The position numbers and the translations under genes are program-made. A DNA stretch of 64,000 nucleotides from Cryptomeria japonica (taxonomy: Eukaryota > Streptophyta > Pinopsida > Cupressales > Cupressaceae). The notes under the pieces were generated by a model, which made no database searches, was not told the origin of the DNA, and saw only the letters and a program-made list of their open reading frames with translations. Location: contig NC_081406.1 in the NCBI RefSeq assembly GCF_030272615.1, forward strand, positions 264,897,192 to 264,961,191, read 5' to 3'. Below, piece by piece: positions 25,450 to 36,666 of the stretch (positions within the stretch are counted from its first letter, which is position 1; every line of letters starts with the position of its first letter).

Positions 25450-25783
25450 ATTTTTTTGTTTCTTTATGTATTTTCTTTTTGACAAATTACAAGTAGTATC
25501 AAAACTTTTCTTTACAAGTAATTTCTTTACTTGTAATCTTGTAACTTATAATTGCATGTAAATAAATTACAAATTGGTTCGTAATATGACTATAATTTAA
25601 ATAAGTCATAGTTAATTATAGTGGTTGTGGAAAAAGTCTTATTTAGTTTGATTTCTCCCACTTTCTGCTCTTAGCCTCTCACCTATATATACATGAGGGT
25701 TCTCTTTGTAATATCTATCTTTTTAGCAAGCAAGAAAACTCTACAAAAAGCTACGATCATAAATACTTTGTGCTTCATACTTC
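25433..25783 (+). mobile_element. LTR-like segment, left part (interrupted by a LINE)
   Basis: Starts TGTATCATGACAC after a polypurine tract, contains a TATA box (25683-25691) and, near the LINE insertion point, ACTTTGTGCT at 25764-25773. The same ACTTTGTGCT word recurs after the LINE (30357, 30414), which argues that the LTR continues there, to about 30,860. No second copy was found, so element membership (the gypsy at 16.6-20.2 kb) is inferred. Confidence 0.45.
25683..25691 (+). promoter_or_regulatory. TATA box in the LTR-like segment
   Basis: CTATATATACATGAGGG, preceded by Pyr-rich sequence and followed by a Pyr-rich GGGTTCTCTTTG start region, has the form of an LTR Pol II promoter. Confidence 0.5.
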
Positions 25784-26134
25784 TTTTTTTTTTTGGCAAA
25801 AGTGGCAAGCCACCAATATATATATATATTAATAAGATAACTGATTCAAGAGCTCAATAGGGAAAGAATTAGGAAGAAAACCCTATGTCCTTGCTTAGAT
25901 TCAATGAAAAAAGAGAAGATGGGGCTATAAGAAGGAACCCCCCAAAGATCCAAAGGGATAAAGGGCCTGCCCATAGTACAAACCTCATAGAGGCCAAAGT
26001 TGAGAGTAACGGGACAAGACAAATCTAGAAAAACCTTTAAAAACTACCCCCACAACTAGATATCATGAAAACTTGGGGAGCGAGATTTTGGTTACCAGAA
26101 CATAGTAGGCTACCATACCCGATAGGCAGTTGAA

Positions 26135-26430
26135 TTATAACGAAACTTTAATGTCGGTAATCCTTTCGTAGTAACTGGTTCAAGGAGCCTCCATTACTGG
26201 AACTACCCAGCTGGTTAACAAAATGTCTCTACTACCGGTTCTGTTGTACCGGTGAAAATAAAAGTAGAGACCAAGTAAAGTTGCCACAACTGGTTGTTGG
26301 ATACATCATACCAGAGCTTTAATACCAGAATGCTTGTTGTATTAACCAGTTCAAAAGGAGCCTCTGCTACCAGTACAAACCAGCTAGTTAACAAAATGTC
26401 TCCATAACCGGTTCAGTCCAATACATGTTA
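26135..26430. repeat. Diverged tandem duplication, about 170-bp period
   Basis: TAACTGGTTCAAGGAGCCTC (26172) and TAACCAGTTCAAAAGGAGCC (26343) begin homologous stretches sharing GTTAACAAAATGTCTC and ACCGGTTC. The bases before them are also alike. The copies differ at many sites. It lies between the 228-codon ORF and the LINE poly(A). Confidence 0.6.
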
Positions 26431-26665
26431 CCTGGGATAGTCAATGATGTACGTGGGCTTATAATTTTGCAACCGGGCCATCCTCAACAGTTTTGAAAAA
26501 TGGAGAGCCATTCGACGTCCATAATTATGCTTATCAAAATAGGTGCAAAATTTACCCTCTACTTTACCCATCCATTGGTTAGACATTTTCATCTTGAAGT
26601 TCTTGCACCATGCCCTTGTTGATTATGGGTGGAATTTGAGCTGACCCTGCAGCTTCATTGGAGCC

Positions 26666-27352
26666 CTACGATAACGCAGGCCCTAAGGCAACATTCAAAT
26701 CTAGCACTATTGGTCGCAGGGGTGGATTCACCTCAGGAGGTTCGACATTCAACATAATTAATAGGGCTTTTGACTTTTTCTTGACCAAAGCAACCAATTC
26801 TTGCCCTATTTCCCTACGGTGTCTGTCCAGAGCACTTTGGATATAAGAAAAGTTATGCATTTCCAGCGTATGGTTAATGTTATCATAAATTGACATAAAG
26901 ACATGTCTAGATAAGAGGAAATGCTGCGAGAAAATACCTACAATGTGGGCATTACCCTCCCACAAGTCATATCTTTGGGTTGCAAGGAGAAGTTTGTTAC
27001 CAGGCATAAATTCATGCTTGATAGCTTTGGAAACAATTAACTCAAGCATTGAAAGGGATTGGAGCAAGTCAAATGCATTTGACAAGAAAATATAAATAAG
27101 CTGTGAAGGGAAGATGACCCATCTCGCCTGAGGAAACAAAATTTCTCCGCCAATCACCCACTTGATGCTCCTTCTAATCTGGTATGATTGAATTTGGAAT
27201 ACTTGTCCTAGAAAAAAATCTATAATGTTATTTGTGAAGGGTCTCTCCCGCTCTTCTACTGCTAAGAAGATTCTATAGTTACGTGGCAAATACTCTGTGT
27301 GCTCTTTGTGACATGTTGCACAAGTCGAGTCCATTTGCAATCTTTCTTCCAT
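26666..27352 (-). CDS. Uninterrupted 228-codon ORF of unknown function within the LINE 3' region
   Basis: The ORF starts MEERLQMDSTCATCHKEHTE, with an upstream in-frame stop six codons before the Met. It continues NYRIFLAVEERERPFTNNII, FLGQVFQIQSYQIRRSIKW, QARWVIFPSQLIYIFLSNAF, MLELIVSKAIKHEFMPGNKL and ends ELVALVKKKSKALL...LDLNVALGPALS. Composition is that of a folded, mainly helical protein; C-x2-C-H near the N-terminus is too short to call a zinc site. It lies between the LINE RNase H and poly(A), in the same orientation, and is open while its neighbours are broken. It could be a retroposed host transcript, a captured ORF or a fragment of another element. I do not recognise the family. Confidence 0.5.
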   Translation of the reverse strand: MEERLQMDSTCATCHKEHTEYLPRNYRIFLAVEERERPFTNNIIDFFLGQVFQIQSYQIRRSIKWVIGGEILFPQARWVIFPSQLIYIFLSNAFDLLQSLSMLELIVSKAIKHEFMPGNKLLLATQRYDLWEGNAHIVGIFSQHFLLSRHVFMSIYDNINHTLEMHNFSYIQSALDRHRREIGQELVALVKKKSKALLIMLNVEPPEVNPPLRPIVLDLNVALGPALS

Positions 27353-27828
27353 TGAAGTCAGTGAGCCCTAATCTGGAGATTTGTCTAATTTCCTTCTTCA
27401 AAACTCGTGTTATGCACAAACCGAATTATCTTACAAGGGAAGAATGCCTTTTAGGTGGAGGAAGTGATAATTAAAAGCTGGCCCGACCATCTATATTGTA
27501 ATTATGAGCTCTTCCTGCTTGCTTACAGGAATTCGCTTATGACAACTTTACTAAGCCATGAATAAGGTGTTATCATATTACTACTCACATGCACCAAGGA
27601 TGTAATCGTGTATGCAAAGATGATGAGGGATTAATTTTAATACATTTGCACATGTGGTCATGCTAAGCTATTTAATTCACCTCGATTTGAAGTCATTCTT
27701 GCAAGTGAAGTTAAATGGCATTTAAGTGATTAACCATGATGATTACAGTGTCTCATCACATACAAAATCTCATCCCTCAGAATTTTTATTAATTGCGGAA
27801 AATCCTTTATCTCATGATCATCCTTGAT

Positions 27829-28299
27829 CTATTCAACTTGAAGACCATCGCAACCCATGTTTGCAAGTATATCCGCCATCTTATTACCTTCCCTATAAGT
27901 GTGTGAAATGTGAAATTCTTGGAATGAATCTAGTAGAGACCAGACTTGTCCGAGAGCATAGTTGATCCTCCAATTTAATGTTTTCCTCTGTATGCAAGCA
28001 TTAATAATTAGAGAGGAGTCCCCTTCAACATGAATTTTTTGGTAACCTAATTTCTTTGCAAGGATCAATCCTTCCAATAACGCTTGCACCTCTTACATAC
28101 TATTAGTACCTGGAGGTAGTACAAAAGATTTGAATGCTTTTAAATTGCCCATAAGATCCCTAATATAAACTCCAGCCCTTGAGTCGCCTGGGTTCCCTCT
28201 TGAAGAACCATCAAAGTTAATTTTGACAAGGTCTCGATGAGGGGGTTGCCATGAAATGTTAGATCTATCAACCTTAATCAATTTATTAGAGGATGACAA
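27829..28299 (-). pseudogene. LINE RNase H
   Basis: INFDGSSRGNPGDSRAGVYI gives the first catalytic Asp. After an in-frame stop at 28092-28094 comes EVQALLEGLILAKKLGYQKI (Glu), HVEGDSSLIINACIQRK (Asp), and HTYREGNKMADILANMGCDG (His and Asp). All four catalytic residues are in place and only that one stop interrupts about 155 codons. RNase H after the RT is normal for plant L1 LINEs. Confidence 0.88.
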
Positions 28300-28319
28300 G
28301 TTGGAGTTAGATGGTTATA

Positions 28320-28833
28320 AAATGTTCTTCCAATTCCTGATAATGGAGGAATCCCAAAACGAAAAAAAGTGAAGAAATGTTAAAATGGGATTGAACATGA
28401 ACATTAACTAAGTCTGAAACTGATTTCTCAATGACTTCCAAAACTTTATCAACAAACAAAGATACTTTTCTAACAACTCTTTTATTTCTTTCCCACTAGA
28501 TGGACCAAATAACTGATGCCAGAATGATGTACGAAATACAAGAAAAGGTGGAAATCCCAAATTGTGTTTGGCAGAGGCAATGAAATTGCAATCTATTCAA
28601 AATGAATAACCAACACTATTGAGCAAATGGACACTGAACAAACAAATGGTCAACTGTTTCACTTTTCTTATTGCACTGAACACAGAGAAATGGTTGTGAA
28701 ATTTGCAGTTTGACTAGTCTTTCACTAGTTAAGATTTTGTTTTGAATTGCCAACCAAGAGAAGAAACCCGCTTTAGGCAAAACCTTATTGTTCTAATAGA
28801 ATTTAAAAGCTCTTTGATTCTGCTGTTGTTCCA
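28320..28833 (-). pseudogene. LINE RT zinc-binding segment
   Basis: On the minus strand reads PKAGFFSWLAIQNKILTSER, then FLCVQCNKKSETVDHLFVQC and PFAQ. The C-x2-C...H-x4-C arrangement matches the zf-RVT segment of plant LINEs and related retrotransposed genes. Several stops follow towards 28,320, in the connector to RNase H. Confidence 0.8.
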
Positions 28834-29933
28834 TCATATGTTGTAAAGATGCATATCCATTTTTAATTGAAAATACACCTTGTTTGGAAGGAGCCCAAAA
28901 AACTTTATCCAATTTATCTGAGAGGAATACAATCCTTTGATCCAAAAGATTTTGTAACATTTGTTTTTGATTAATATCAGTGATAATATGCGAAAAGTCT
29001 TTCCAATTGTTTTTTTTCCTGAGTGTAATTCAATTCCATTGTTATAGTCAATGAGTTTCTCACCCCATACATGAGTGAGAATAGGAATTATTTTTTGCAG
29101 ATGTTGACATTGTGCTAATGGAGGGTGTCCATTCCATGAGTCATTCCAGAAATGAATTGACTCCCCATTATTAACTTGCCAAGAAATATACGTGGTTACC
29201 AATTCTTTGGAGGACATCATAAAGTTCCACATTGCAAATCCATTTGGAGGATTGGCAATGGTGAGAATTCTCAATGGGTTTGAAGAGTCTAGATACTTTG
29301 CTTGCATTATTTAACACCATTTTACATTAGGCTTGGAATACGTTTTCCATACCAATTTACCTCCAAATGCTTTATTTTGTTTGGTGAGATCATGTAGTCC
29401 TACTTCTCCCACTGCCTTTCCATGTGACATATTGGTGAGTGAGATTAATGGAATTTTCTTTTCTTGTGAAAGATTACCCTTCCATAAAATGCTTCTGATG
29501 ATTTTTTGGATCTTCATGACAACTGATTTTGGAGCCTTAAGAACAGAGATGTAGTAATTAGGTATGGAGACCAAGATAGTTTTGATAAGAAGGATACGAC
29601 CCGAGAGAGACAACCATCTTACTCGCCAAGCTGAAATTCTTGATTTGATCCTTTCAAGCACAATTTCCCAATAAGATGATTTATTAGCTCCCATGAAGAA
29701 AGGAATACCCAGATACGAGAAAGGTAAAATTTCTAGTTTGAATCCCAAAAATTTTATGACCTTTCTGCTAATTGCAGGTTTTGTGTTGAAGATAAATACC
29801 TATGATTTCTAAGCATTAATTTGCTGACCTAAGACTAATGTGTAGGATTCCAAAACTTTCTTAATCTGGTTAGCCTCTACTATGTTGGATTTTCCATATA
29901 GAAGAGTGTCATCCACAAAGAGTGTTTGTGACT
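28834..29933 (-). pseudogene. LINE reverse transcriptase, C-terminal half
   Basis: Begins at the truncation with QTLFVDDTLLYGKSN (catalytic F-x-D-D), then ANQIKKVLESYTLVLGQQIN and, after stops, FLGFKLEILPFSYLGIPFFM and IKSRISAWRVRWLSLSGRIL, the conserved thumb of plant L1-type LINEs. 28834-29307 continues with NFMMSSKELVTTYISWQVNN and GESIHFWNDSWNGHPPLAQ, typical for the region before the zinc-binding segment. The frame is broken at 29308-29310 and near 29,800. Confidence 0.88.
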
Positions 29934-30860
29934 GAAAGCATTTGAGTTTCAAAATTTCTGTAAATTAGTTTCTCACGTAATATCAAGAAAGCATTTGAGT
30001 TTCAAACTTTGTGTTGAAGTCTCTCTCTTATATCCATTGTTTCTCAAGTAATATCAAGAAAGAATTTGAGTTTCAAACTTTGTGTTGAAGTCTCGCTCTT
30101 ATATCCATTATGCTGACTGTAAATTAGTTTCTCAAGTAATATCAAGAAAGTATTTGAGTTTCAAACTTTGTGTTGAAGTCTCTCTCTTATATCCATTGTG
30201 TTCTTGTGTCATAGTAATATATTTTTCTACATTTACTTGAGGCCCTGATGAGATTATTAAAAGGAGTTTTAATATGATTTCTTGTAGAATTTGCACTACA
30301 AGTATTAAGGGTTAAATTATTATAGCTAAGTGTTCACAACTGAGAAGAATTGTAGAACTTTGTGCTTGTAGTTGTTCCCATTTTTAGTAGTTCAAAAGTG
30401 CACCATATCAGCAAACTTTGTGCTATTATATGGTGTAAATTGTTCTTATTTAAATCATTTGGAAAACTAGATAAGATAGTAAAAAGTAAAGACTTTGAGC
30501 TTTGTTTCTATTTTCTCATCCCAGGGAAGTGATAGAAGACTTTGAGCTTTCACGAAAACTTCACTTTCATTTCGTATAAACATTTTTGTAATTGGTAAAG
30601 TTCCTTAAGTTGTTGTATTTATTTTCTTAGTTGTTGTTTCTTTTCTAAAAAGAGAAAAGAATATCATATTTTCTAAAGAAAGAGAAATGGATGTTGTCCC
30701 ACCCAAGTTAGATTAGTGTTTAGTTAATTAGTAATTGTAGAAAAGGGGAGCCTTCCCTTAAATTAGGAGAGTTTTTAACTCACATGCTATGGTCGAAACC
30801 ATAATTTTTTACATCTTCCTAGGTGTACAAATTTTTCAACCAACAGGTCTATTAGCACAA
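29934..30860 (+). mobile_element. LTR-like segment, right part
   Basis: Begins right after the LINE with a tandem repeat (29938-30210). It then carries repeated ACTTTGTGCT/ACTTTGAGCTTT words (30357, 30414, about 30,490, about 30,537) that also occur just left of the LINE. The end is vague; TTCCTAGGTGTACAAATTT at about 30,820 may be close to it. No tRNA primer site could be assigned. Confidence 0.35.
29938..30210 (+). repeat. Tandem repeat, four units of 53-88 bp
   Basis: Units start at 29938, 29991, 30062 and 30150 with the word G-ATTTGAGTTTCAAA, and most contain TTGAAGTCTCTCTCTTATAT and TTTCTCAAGTAATATCAAG. Unit lengths differ through internal insertion of CTGTAAATTAG. It looks like a recent expansion of U5-type sequence. 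Confidence 0.85.
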
Positions 30861-31929
30861 CTACTGCTACCGAGAATTCCTCTCCTATCATGGGTAATCT
30901 AAACTATGTTGAAATTGCAGCCTCTGAAGCTTCCACTCATAAGCCTTACTATATCCTAATTAATCTAAAATGTGGCTGCAAATTATTCTGTTATCTATAA
31001 TGACCACCTAAAACTAATGATAGGTTCTAAACTAAATTGTGTGTTGAGTAATGATTACAAATCAAGTTTATAGGTTAAGTCTAGACTCTACCAAATAATT
31101 GTTTCTTTAATTATGTTCGTGTAAGGCAATCATTCAATGTGAAAAATCTAATCCCCCAACTAAAAATTTCATCCATTCTTATCATTTAATAAATTTAATT
31201 TATGTGAAATCTATAGAAGATAATAAAATAATTTGTTATTTGATGATAAAAATGCAAATAATACATGTGGTGATGATGCACGGGAAATGTGGTACATGGG
31301 AAGTGGACAAAGAGTAGTCAATTTGAAAGTGTATAAATGGATGAGAGACTAATGTGACTAGAATGAAACCCTTGAATTGGTTGAATGAATTGCAATGATG
31401 ACATGTATCTTGTGAAGTAGTAACGATGGCAGAAGAATAGTTGCATGCATGGAGATGAAAATAACTGCATACAACTAGTATAAAATTGGTATTGTTGCAT
31501 GTTGAGTCATGGCAATAGTTTTTTCATTTGACTAGATGGACTAACATATCAAACTATTAGAAATAAATAGCTACATGTTGTGCATAGTTAGGTATAAGCT
31601 AAAATATAACATTGACTTATGTGATAGGTCCCTTCTATTGACATTGTTGCATTAATATTCAATAGTGACCAACTGATGGGTGTTGATAAATACAATATAG
31701 TGTGTGCACATATGTTGGAGCAAAATAATTATGATTGTGGAATAGTTATAGGGGAACCAACAAGATCATCTACAAAAAATATGGTGAATGATGGTGTTGT
31801 GGTTGATGATGGTCTAGTATCCCTAAATGGAATGGGAGAGATGGGTGACATGGGTTGGGAAATAAATTATCGTTGTAAATGATGTAGGATTTCATCTTTA
31901 TTATGTATCTTTTTATATAGCTTAAGGTG
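30861..31929. other. Unassigned AT-rich sequence
   Basis: An ATGGGTAATC at about 30,893 resembles the ATGGGTAACAC start at 16,580, but no protein-like frame follows. Otherwise no feature seen; the ORF at 31676-31882 is Gly/Met/Val-rich low-complexity sequence. Confidence 0.4.
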
Positions 31930-32600
31930 ATGCCTACAACCATTAATGAAAAATAAACTAAATTAAGAGTGGTGAGTTGAACAACTTCATTTGGGAAAAC
32001 TTTTTAAATCTTGTAGATTATGGATGATAGGGTGTAGATTTTTTGTGTCTGATTTCATATTCTTTAACCAGTTGAGTAATTCAGTGTGAAGTAAACTAGG
32101 TACCTTGGTTTGTAAACTATCTCTCTAGGTGCACCATATCTTATAAATATCTCGTCATAGAGAGATATGGCTAGCTTGGCATCTCTCACAGTCTTCAATG
32201 CTTTGACTTCTACCCACTTAGTTGGGTAATCAGTACATACTAGTATATAGGATTTTGTATTTTATGTTAGCTCTATTGGAAAAATAAATTTAAGACCCCA
32301 TGTGTCAAATTGTGCAATCACCAACTACGGTTGTAGGGGAATTTTATCATTTTTGGTCAGTATTCCCCTCCCTTGATAATGATCACATCTCTTGTTGTAC
32401 TAAGATGCATCCTTATATATTATGGGAAAATAATACCCTATGTTGAAGATCTCCACTTCTATTCTCTAGGATGAAAAATGTCCACTACAAGGCTTATCAT
32501 GGCAAGCCTTGAGGATGTCCAATAATTCATCCTCTCTAATACAGATGCACATAACATTGTTAAGCCATGTGTGAAAACAAAAAATAAACTATCCATGAGT
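31930..32600 (-). pseudogene. Host gypsy integrase
   Basis: Reads LLDILKACHDKPCSGHFSS (zinc His residues), then FNIGYYFPIIYKDASKYNKR and CDHYQGRGILTKND (the CxxC pair appears as CDHY). Core: FDTWGLKFIFPI (first Asp now Lys-neighbouring, degraded), SYILVCTDYPTKWVEVKAL, AKLAISLYDEIFIRYGAPRE. After a gap that lacks the DNG region it continues EYEIRHKKSTPYHPQ near 32,040. Then the match fades by about 31,930. Several stops and deletions are present. Confidence 0.82.
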
Positions 32601-33204
32601 ATGGAAAGTTGTGCTCAACCAATTTATACTTCTCCCTTGATGATAGATGTAGTAGTGTTTTCCTGACAACTAGATACTAAGCTATGTTTGCATACCAAGG
32701 TGTATCCACTCTTAGAGAAAATAGATTTTGATTAGGGAAGGAATCATACACAACTAGATCCTCTATTGAAGTTGTCAATTTGGATAGAAAATTGGCCACC
32801 ACATTGGCTTTTCATGGATTACTGATAATGGTAATATCAAATTCTTGTATTAATAATAACCACCTAACAAGTTTGCAATTAATGACTAGTTTGTTCATCA
32901 AATAATGAATTGTTGCATGGTCAATATGAACATAAATAAAATAACCAATAATATAGTGTCTAAACTTGTTGATTGCATATATCACATCCAACATCTATTT
33001 CTTAGTTAGTGTATAATTAATTTTAGCTCCCTACAAATTCATATTGATATAATATATGACATACTCTAATTTCTTTTGTTTTTATCCCAAAATTAGCTCC
33101 AATTGTAAATCAACAACATTAGTATGTATGTAAAAGGGAAGTTTCAAATTAGGTCCCCTCAAGACAAAGGCTTGTATAAGAGATTATTTTAATCCCTCAA
33201 AATT
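32601..33204 (-). pseudogene. Host gypsy RNase H
   Basis: Begins after the thumb with GLK-SLIQAFVLRGPNLKLPF, degraded, then LDVIYAINKFRHYIIGYFIY and VHIDHATIHYLMNKLVINCK, WLLLIQEFDITIISNP and ANVVANFLSKL, the standard gypsy RNase H C-terminus (HxAVRYLMxK..., LLLLQEFDxxI, NxVADxLSR). Stops are at 32995-32997 and elsewhere. Confidence 0.83.
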
Positions 33205-34280
33205 TTATCGGGAGGCTTTTGTCCACTCAAATTCAACATCCTTAATCAATAATATAAATAGAGAAGCAATTATTGTACTAAAATCCTTGACAAACCTTAT
33301 GTAATTCCCTACTTGGTAAAAAAAACTCCTCACATCCTTTTTATTTTGTGGCATTGGTAGATTATATATTATCTCTACCTTGGCTAGATCCACTTGAATT
33401 CCATCATGCGACATAAAGTGATGTAAAAAAATACCTTCTTTTATCATCATGAGGCATTTTCATGACTGGGAGAGGTAATGATTTGAACACCTTTGAAGTA
33501 ATTTTTCTAGATTTGTCAAAGCTTCCTCATAGGAGCTCCCACAAGTAGTAAAGTCATCCATATTATCTCCATTAAGTCATGATAAGAGTCTAAGAATATA
33601 CTTAACTCTTTGAAATGCTGCCAGTGCATTACACAATCCAAAGAGCAACACTTAATATGCATATGTACCCCAATGACATGTAAAAGTGGTTTTGTCCTGA
33701 TGCTCAAGAGCTATCTTAATTTTGTTATAGCCACTAAACCCATCCAATAAATAAAATTACCCCTTCCTAGCCAATAAATTTAAAACTCACTCAATGAAAG
33801 AGAGATGAAAATGACATTTCCTAGTGACCACATTAGGTCCTCTATAATCAACACACACTCTCCACTTTCCTCCCTTTTTGGATAAAATGACCAATAGATA
33901 CACCCACTCATTGTCTATTATGGGATATATGAATCCTTCATCCATGAGTTTTTGTTACTCAGTCTTCACCATGTCTCTTAGAGCTAGGTTCATTCTTTGT
34001 TATAGTTATCTTACTAAAATATAACCTTCATTTACATATATTTGATGTATACAATGATTAGGGTCTACACCCTCCTTGTCATGATAATCCCAAGTGAATG
34101 CAAATGTGTGAGCTTGCAGCATATGTGACAATTCACTATGTTGGAATATTGTTAACTCACTACTAACATTTAGTGTCTTACCAGGAGATACTTCTATGGT
34201 GGTTGTTGTAGTCATGAAAGATCCAATGTCTAGCCTGTATAGAATAAGGTTGCAGTCATGTGAAATGAGTTTCATGAAAT
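33205..34280 (-). pseudogene. Host gypsy reverse transcriptase
   Basis: N-terminal part: FQHSELSHMLQAHTFAFTWD, YHDKEGVDPNHCIHQIYVN. Fingers/palm: LMDEGFIYPIIDNEWVYLLV, SKKGGKWRVCVDYRGPN, LLDGFSGYNKIKIALEHQDK, TTFTCHWGTYAY. The catalytic site appears as NMDDFTTCGSSYEEALTNLE (YMDD to NMDD). Thumb: HHFMSHDGIQVDLAKVEIIY, KKDVRSFFYQVGNYIRFVKD. Around ten stops or shifts. The Met at 34296 lies within the LTR of element A, so it is not a true start. Confidence 0.88.
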
Positions 34281-34285
34281 ATACT

Positions 34286-35461
34286 TGTAGTATCATAAAA
34301 TTTTGATCCTAACAATTTCCTACTACATTAGGGTCCTCACACATGCGAGTTCGAATCCTCTAGCCTGGTCAGAGACCAGAGATTGCTTAGCCTTCAGAAA
34401 CAACTTCTTCCTTGGCCTCTGCATCGCCCCATCTGCACTCTACCATGGAGAAAGGGGTAGGATAGGAGCATGGCACCCCTTTACCTGCCCTATTTTGGGG
34501 TAGGACCCTTCCTAGGGTTGCATTGTTGGTTGTGCATCAGGCGGTAAACTCCCTCAATGTCGACCCATGACAAAAATCAGATCTGCTGACATGTATTTAA
34601 GGAGACATTCGTCCTCTCATTTGCATAGGTTGGAGAGGTCAAAGTTGGACAAATTCAAGTTTAATAAGAGATCAAGCATTCAAGCATTCTTTTCCAGTGT
34701 TGAGCATTCTCAAGTCTTCCTTCAAGGCTAGGTGTTGCATTCAAGTCAAGGATTTAATCATTGAAGAGGAGATTGATTTCAACATTCAATTTCACACAAG
34801 AATTTCTATCGACAATTCTATCACAACCTCCCTTGAGGTGATTTACAATTCAGTCTTTCATTTACATATACTTGCAAGTACTTTCTTTCATTACTTGGTT
34901 AATTCCAAAGCTGGGGTTTGACATAAATGCAAACCCCCAATACCAACCCATTTTACTCTCTTTTCTGTGTGTAGGTTGCAGGTGCGCAGCTGTACTTTTG
35001 GATTCGATCTTCATTTGCAGAGGTGAAAAAACCCTTTTCATTTTGTGGATTTTTCAGAGGACCGTGTACATTCCTGCCATGGTCCGGGCAACTTTTCCTC
35101 AAATCCACAGAGTGACTTCATCTCAACACATTACTGCCAGATTTAGGTGCACAACTTCATCCCATATTTTGATCTCAAGCTATAATCAGTTATTTGTCAC
35201 TTTTGTACTACATAATTCAATCAAAATCCTTTCCATTTTAAACAAGGAAGAGGGGATCAATTTATCATTCCCATTTCATTCAGAATTCAATCTACCATCT
35301 TCGTGTGGAGAGATTGAATCTAGTGAATTATCCTCTCCTCTTCCTAATGTAACATGGTGAAAAGTGTTTGAAGGGTAATCAATAGTGAAACTCTCATCTC
35401 TCTCTAGGGGAAAGGGTAGTTTCCTTCTTGATCTATCATTCACCATTTTTCCACCATTACA
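34286..35461 (+). mobile_element. 5' LTR of element A
   Basis: 1176 bp, TGTAGTATCATAAAATT to CCACCATTACA. A TATTTAAG box is at 34594-34601. A B-box-like AGTTCGAATCC is at 34348-34358, a degenerate palindrome at 34460-34485, and a GGACC...GGTCC palindrome in U5 at 35059-35085. It has only one copy of the 30-bp module that is in four copies in the 3' LTR. ORFs 34697-34921 and 34872-35360 lie in it and are chance frames. Confidence 0.92.
34594..34601 (+). promoter_or_regulatory. TATA box, 5' LTR of element A
   Basis: TATTTAAG within ACATGTATTTAAGG; the same sequence is at 41233-41240 in the 3' LTR. It lies 309 bp into the LTR. Confidence 0.55.
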
Positions 35462-35464
35462 TTT

Positions 35465-35482
35465 TGGTGAACCTGACGTCTT
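35465..35482 (+). promoter_or_regulatory. Primer-binding site, element A
   Basis: TGGTGAACCTGACGTC starts three bases after the LTR. The same context TTTTGGTGAAYCT follows the LTRs of elements B (plus 56049-56061, complement) and C (54962-54974, complement). A PBS starting TGG fits pairing with a tRNA CCA end; I cannot name the tRNA. Confidence 0.65.
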
Positions 35483-36666
35483 GCATGCTTTCCTTTGAAC
35501 AAAATTTCATGTTTTTCATTTACAAGTTTCAAATTTCTGCAAACTTAGTGGTTAAATCATTAAAAATCCTAGTTTTTAATTAAAATTGAACTTGTGATTT
35601 GTAAAAATTGCTTGTGGTTATATTAGATCTGAAAATTGTTTTGTTTGTCAAATTCAATTTCCTCCTTGTCTTGTTCAATTTGCAAATAAAATTTATAAAA
35701 TTAAGAGGTTACTTGTTAAAACCCTAATTTTCAAAAATCATCTTGAACTTGTGCAAGGATTTCCATTTAATTTTCAGATTTTTGATTGTTCTCAGATTTG
35801 TCTGTAATCCTGCAATTCAGATTTTCAATTTCCCCCCTTTTTCCCAAAATTCAAATTTCAAAATTAAGTGGTTAGGTCATCAAACCCTAATTTTTAAAAT
35901 TAATTGGATTTTATGTTAATTTCAAATCAATTTCATTTACTTTCATATTTCTAAACATTTTCCAAGGTGTCTCTAGCAATTAGGTTTGACCCTTTTCAAT
36001 ATTACAATTCAATTCCTCTTTTTCTTCAAAACTCTAATAGGGTCCTATTTTCACATTTGCGCCTCCATTTCACCCATCTAGAGATCGTAAAATTCACCAA
36101 TTTTTTGGGGTTAGCTTTAAAATCATCGTAATATCCCTTCCTGAAAATTTTAAAAAAAGTTGGTCGGACCATGTGCGTTTCCGCCACAGTCCTTGGCTTT
36201 TTTCTCAAAATTTTGGGAGACTATTATCATTGTATTTAATAGCCTAACTCTAAAAGATTGACTGATTTTATCATTTTTTTATCCCTGTAGAATAAAAAAT
36301 ACCTTCAAAATTCAACATTTCAAATTTCAAGAATTTTTTTTAAATCAAGAGGTTAATTATAGTCTGCCCTGATTTTAAAAATTCTGATTTTAAAATTAAG
36401 TGGTATTCCCTTGGCCCTAATTTTAAAATTTCAATTTCCTTTCATTTTTGGAAATTGTGTCATTCCCTTTCTCCAACAAAGTTCAAATTGTGTAATCATT
36501 ATTTTCTTAAATTTTTTAATTAACCAATTTTGTAAGCTTTGTTTCACAATTCAATATTCAAAATTTCCCTCTAGTGCATGAGTTTTACCACTATTAGTCC
36601 TACCTATCCTATCCTCGTTAGATGAAGCATTAGAATTAAGGCTTCCCAAGGTTAATTACCGAGGAG
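35483..36666 (+). other. Leader of element A
   Basis: AT-rich, noncoding sequence with TAAAATTAAGTGGTTA-type repeats. A segment at 36060-36250 resembles 330-560 of the solo LTR, sharing CTGAAAATTT, GGACCATG and TTTTTCTCAAAATTTT. It includes a GGACC...AGTCC palindrome at 36166-36192. Confidence 0.55.

Larger units (their letters stand above)
25784..29933 (-). mobile_element. 5'-truncated L1-type plant LINE
   Basis: The minus-strand 3' end is an 11-base poly(A) (plus 25784-25794, T run). Going 5' on the minus strand come a 3' region with an extra ORF, RNase H, an RT zinc-binding segment, and the RT from its catalytic FVDD motif. The element stops right at that motif (about 29,930), the usual 5' truncation of LINEs. 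It sits inside the LTR-like sequence 25433-30860. I could not define the target duplication. The RT and RNase H frames have several stops. Confidence 0.8.

Noticed and set aside
31676-31882. 68-codon Gly/Met/Val-rich ORF
   Set aside because: Composition follows from GGTGAT/GGGATG-type repeats; no neighbours or homologous frame.
34697-35360. ORFs of 74 and 162 codons in the 5' LTR of element A
   Set aside because: They lie wholly in the LTR; the 3' LTR copy breaks the same frame differently.
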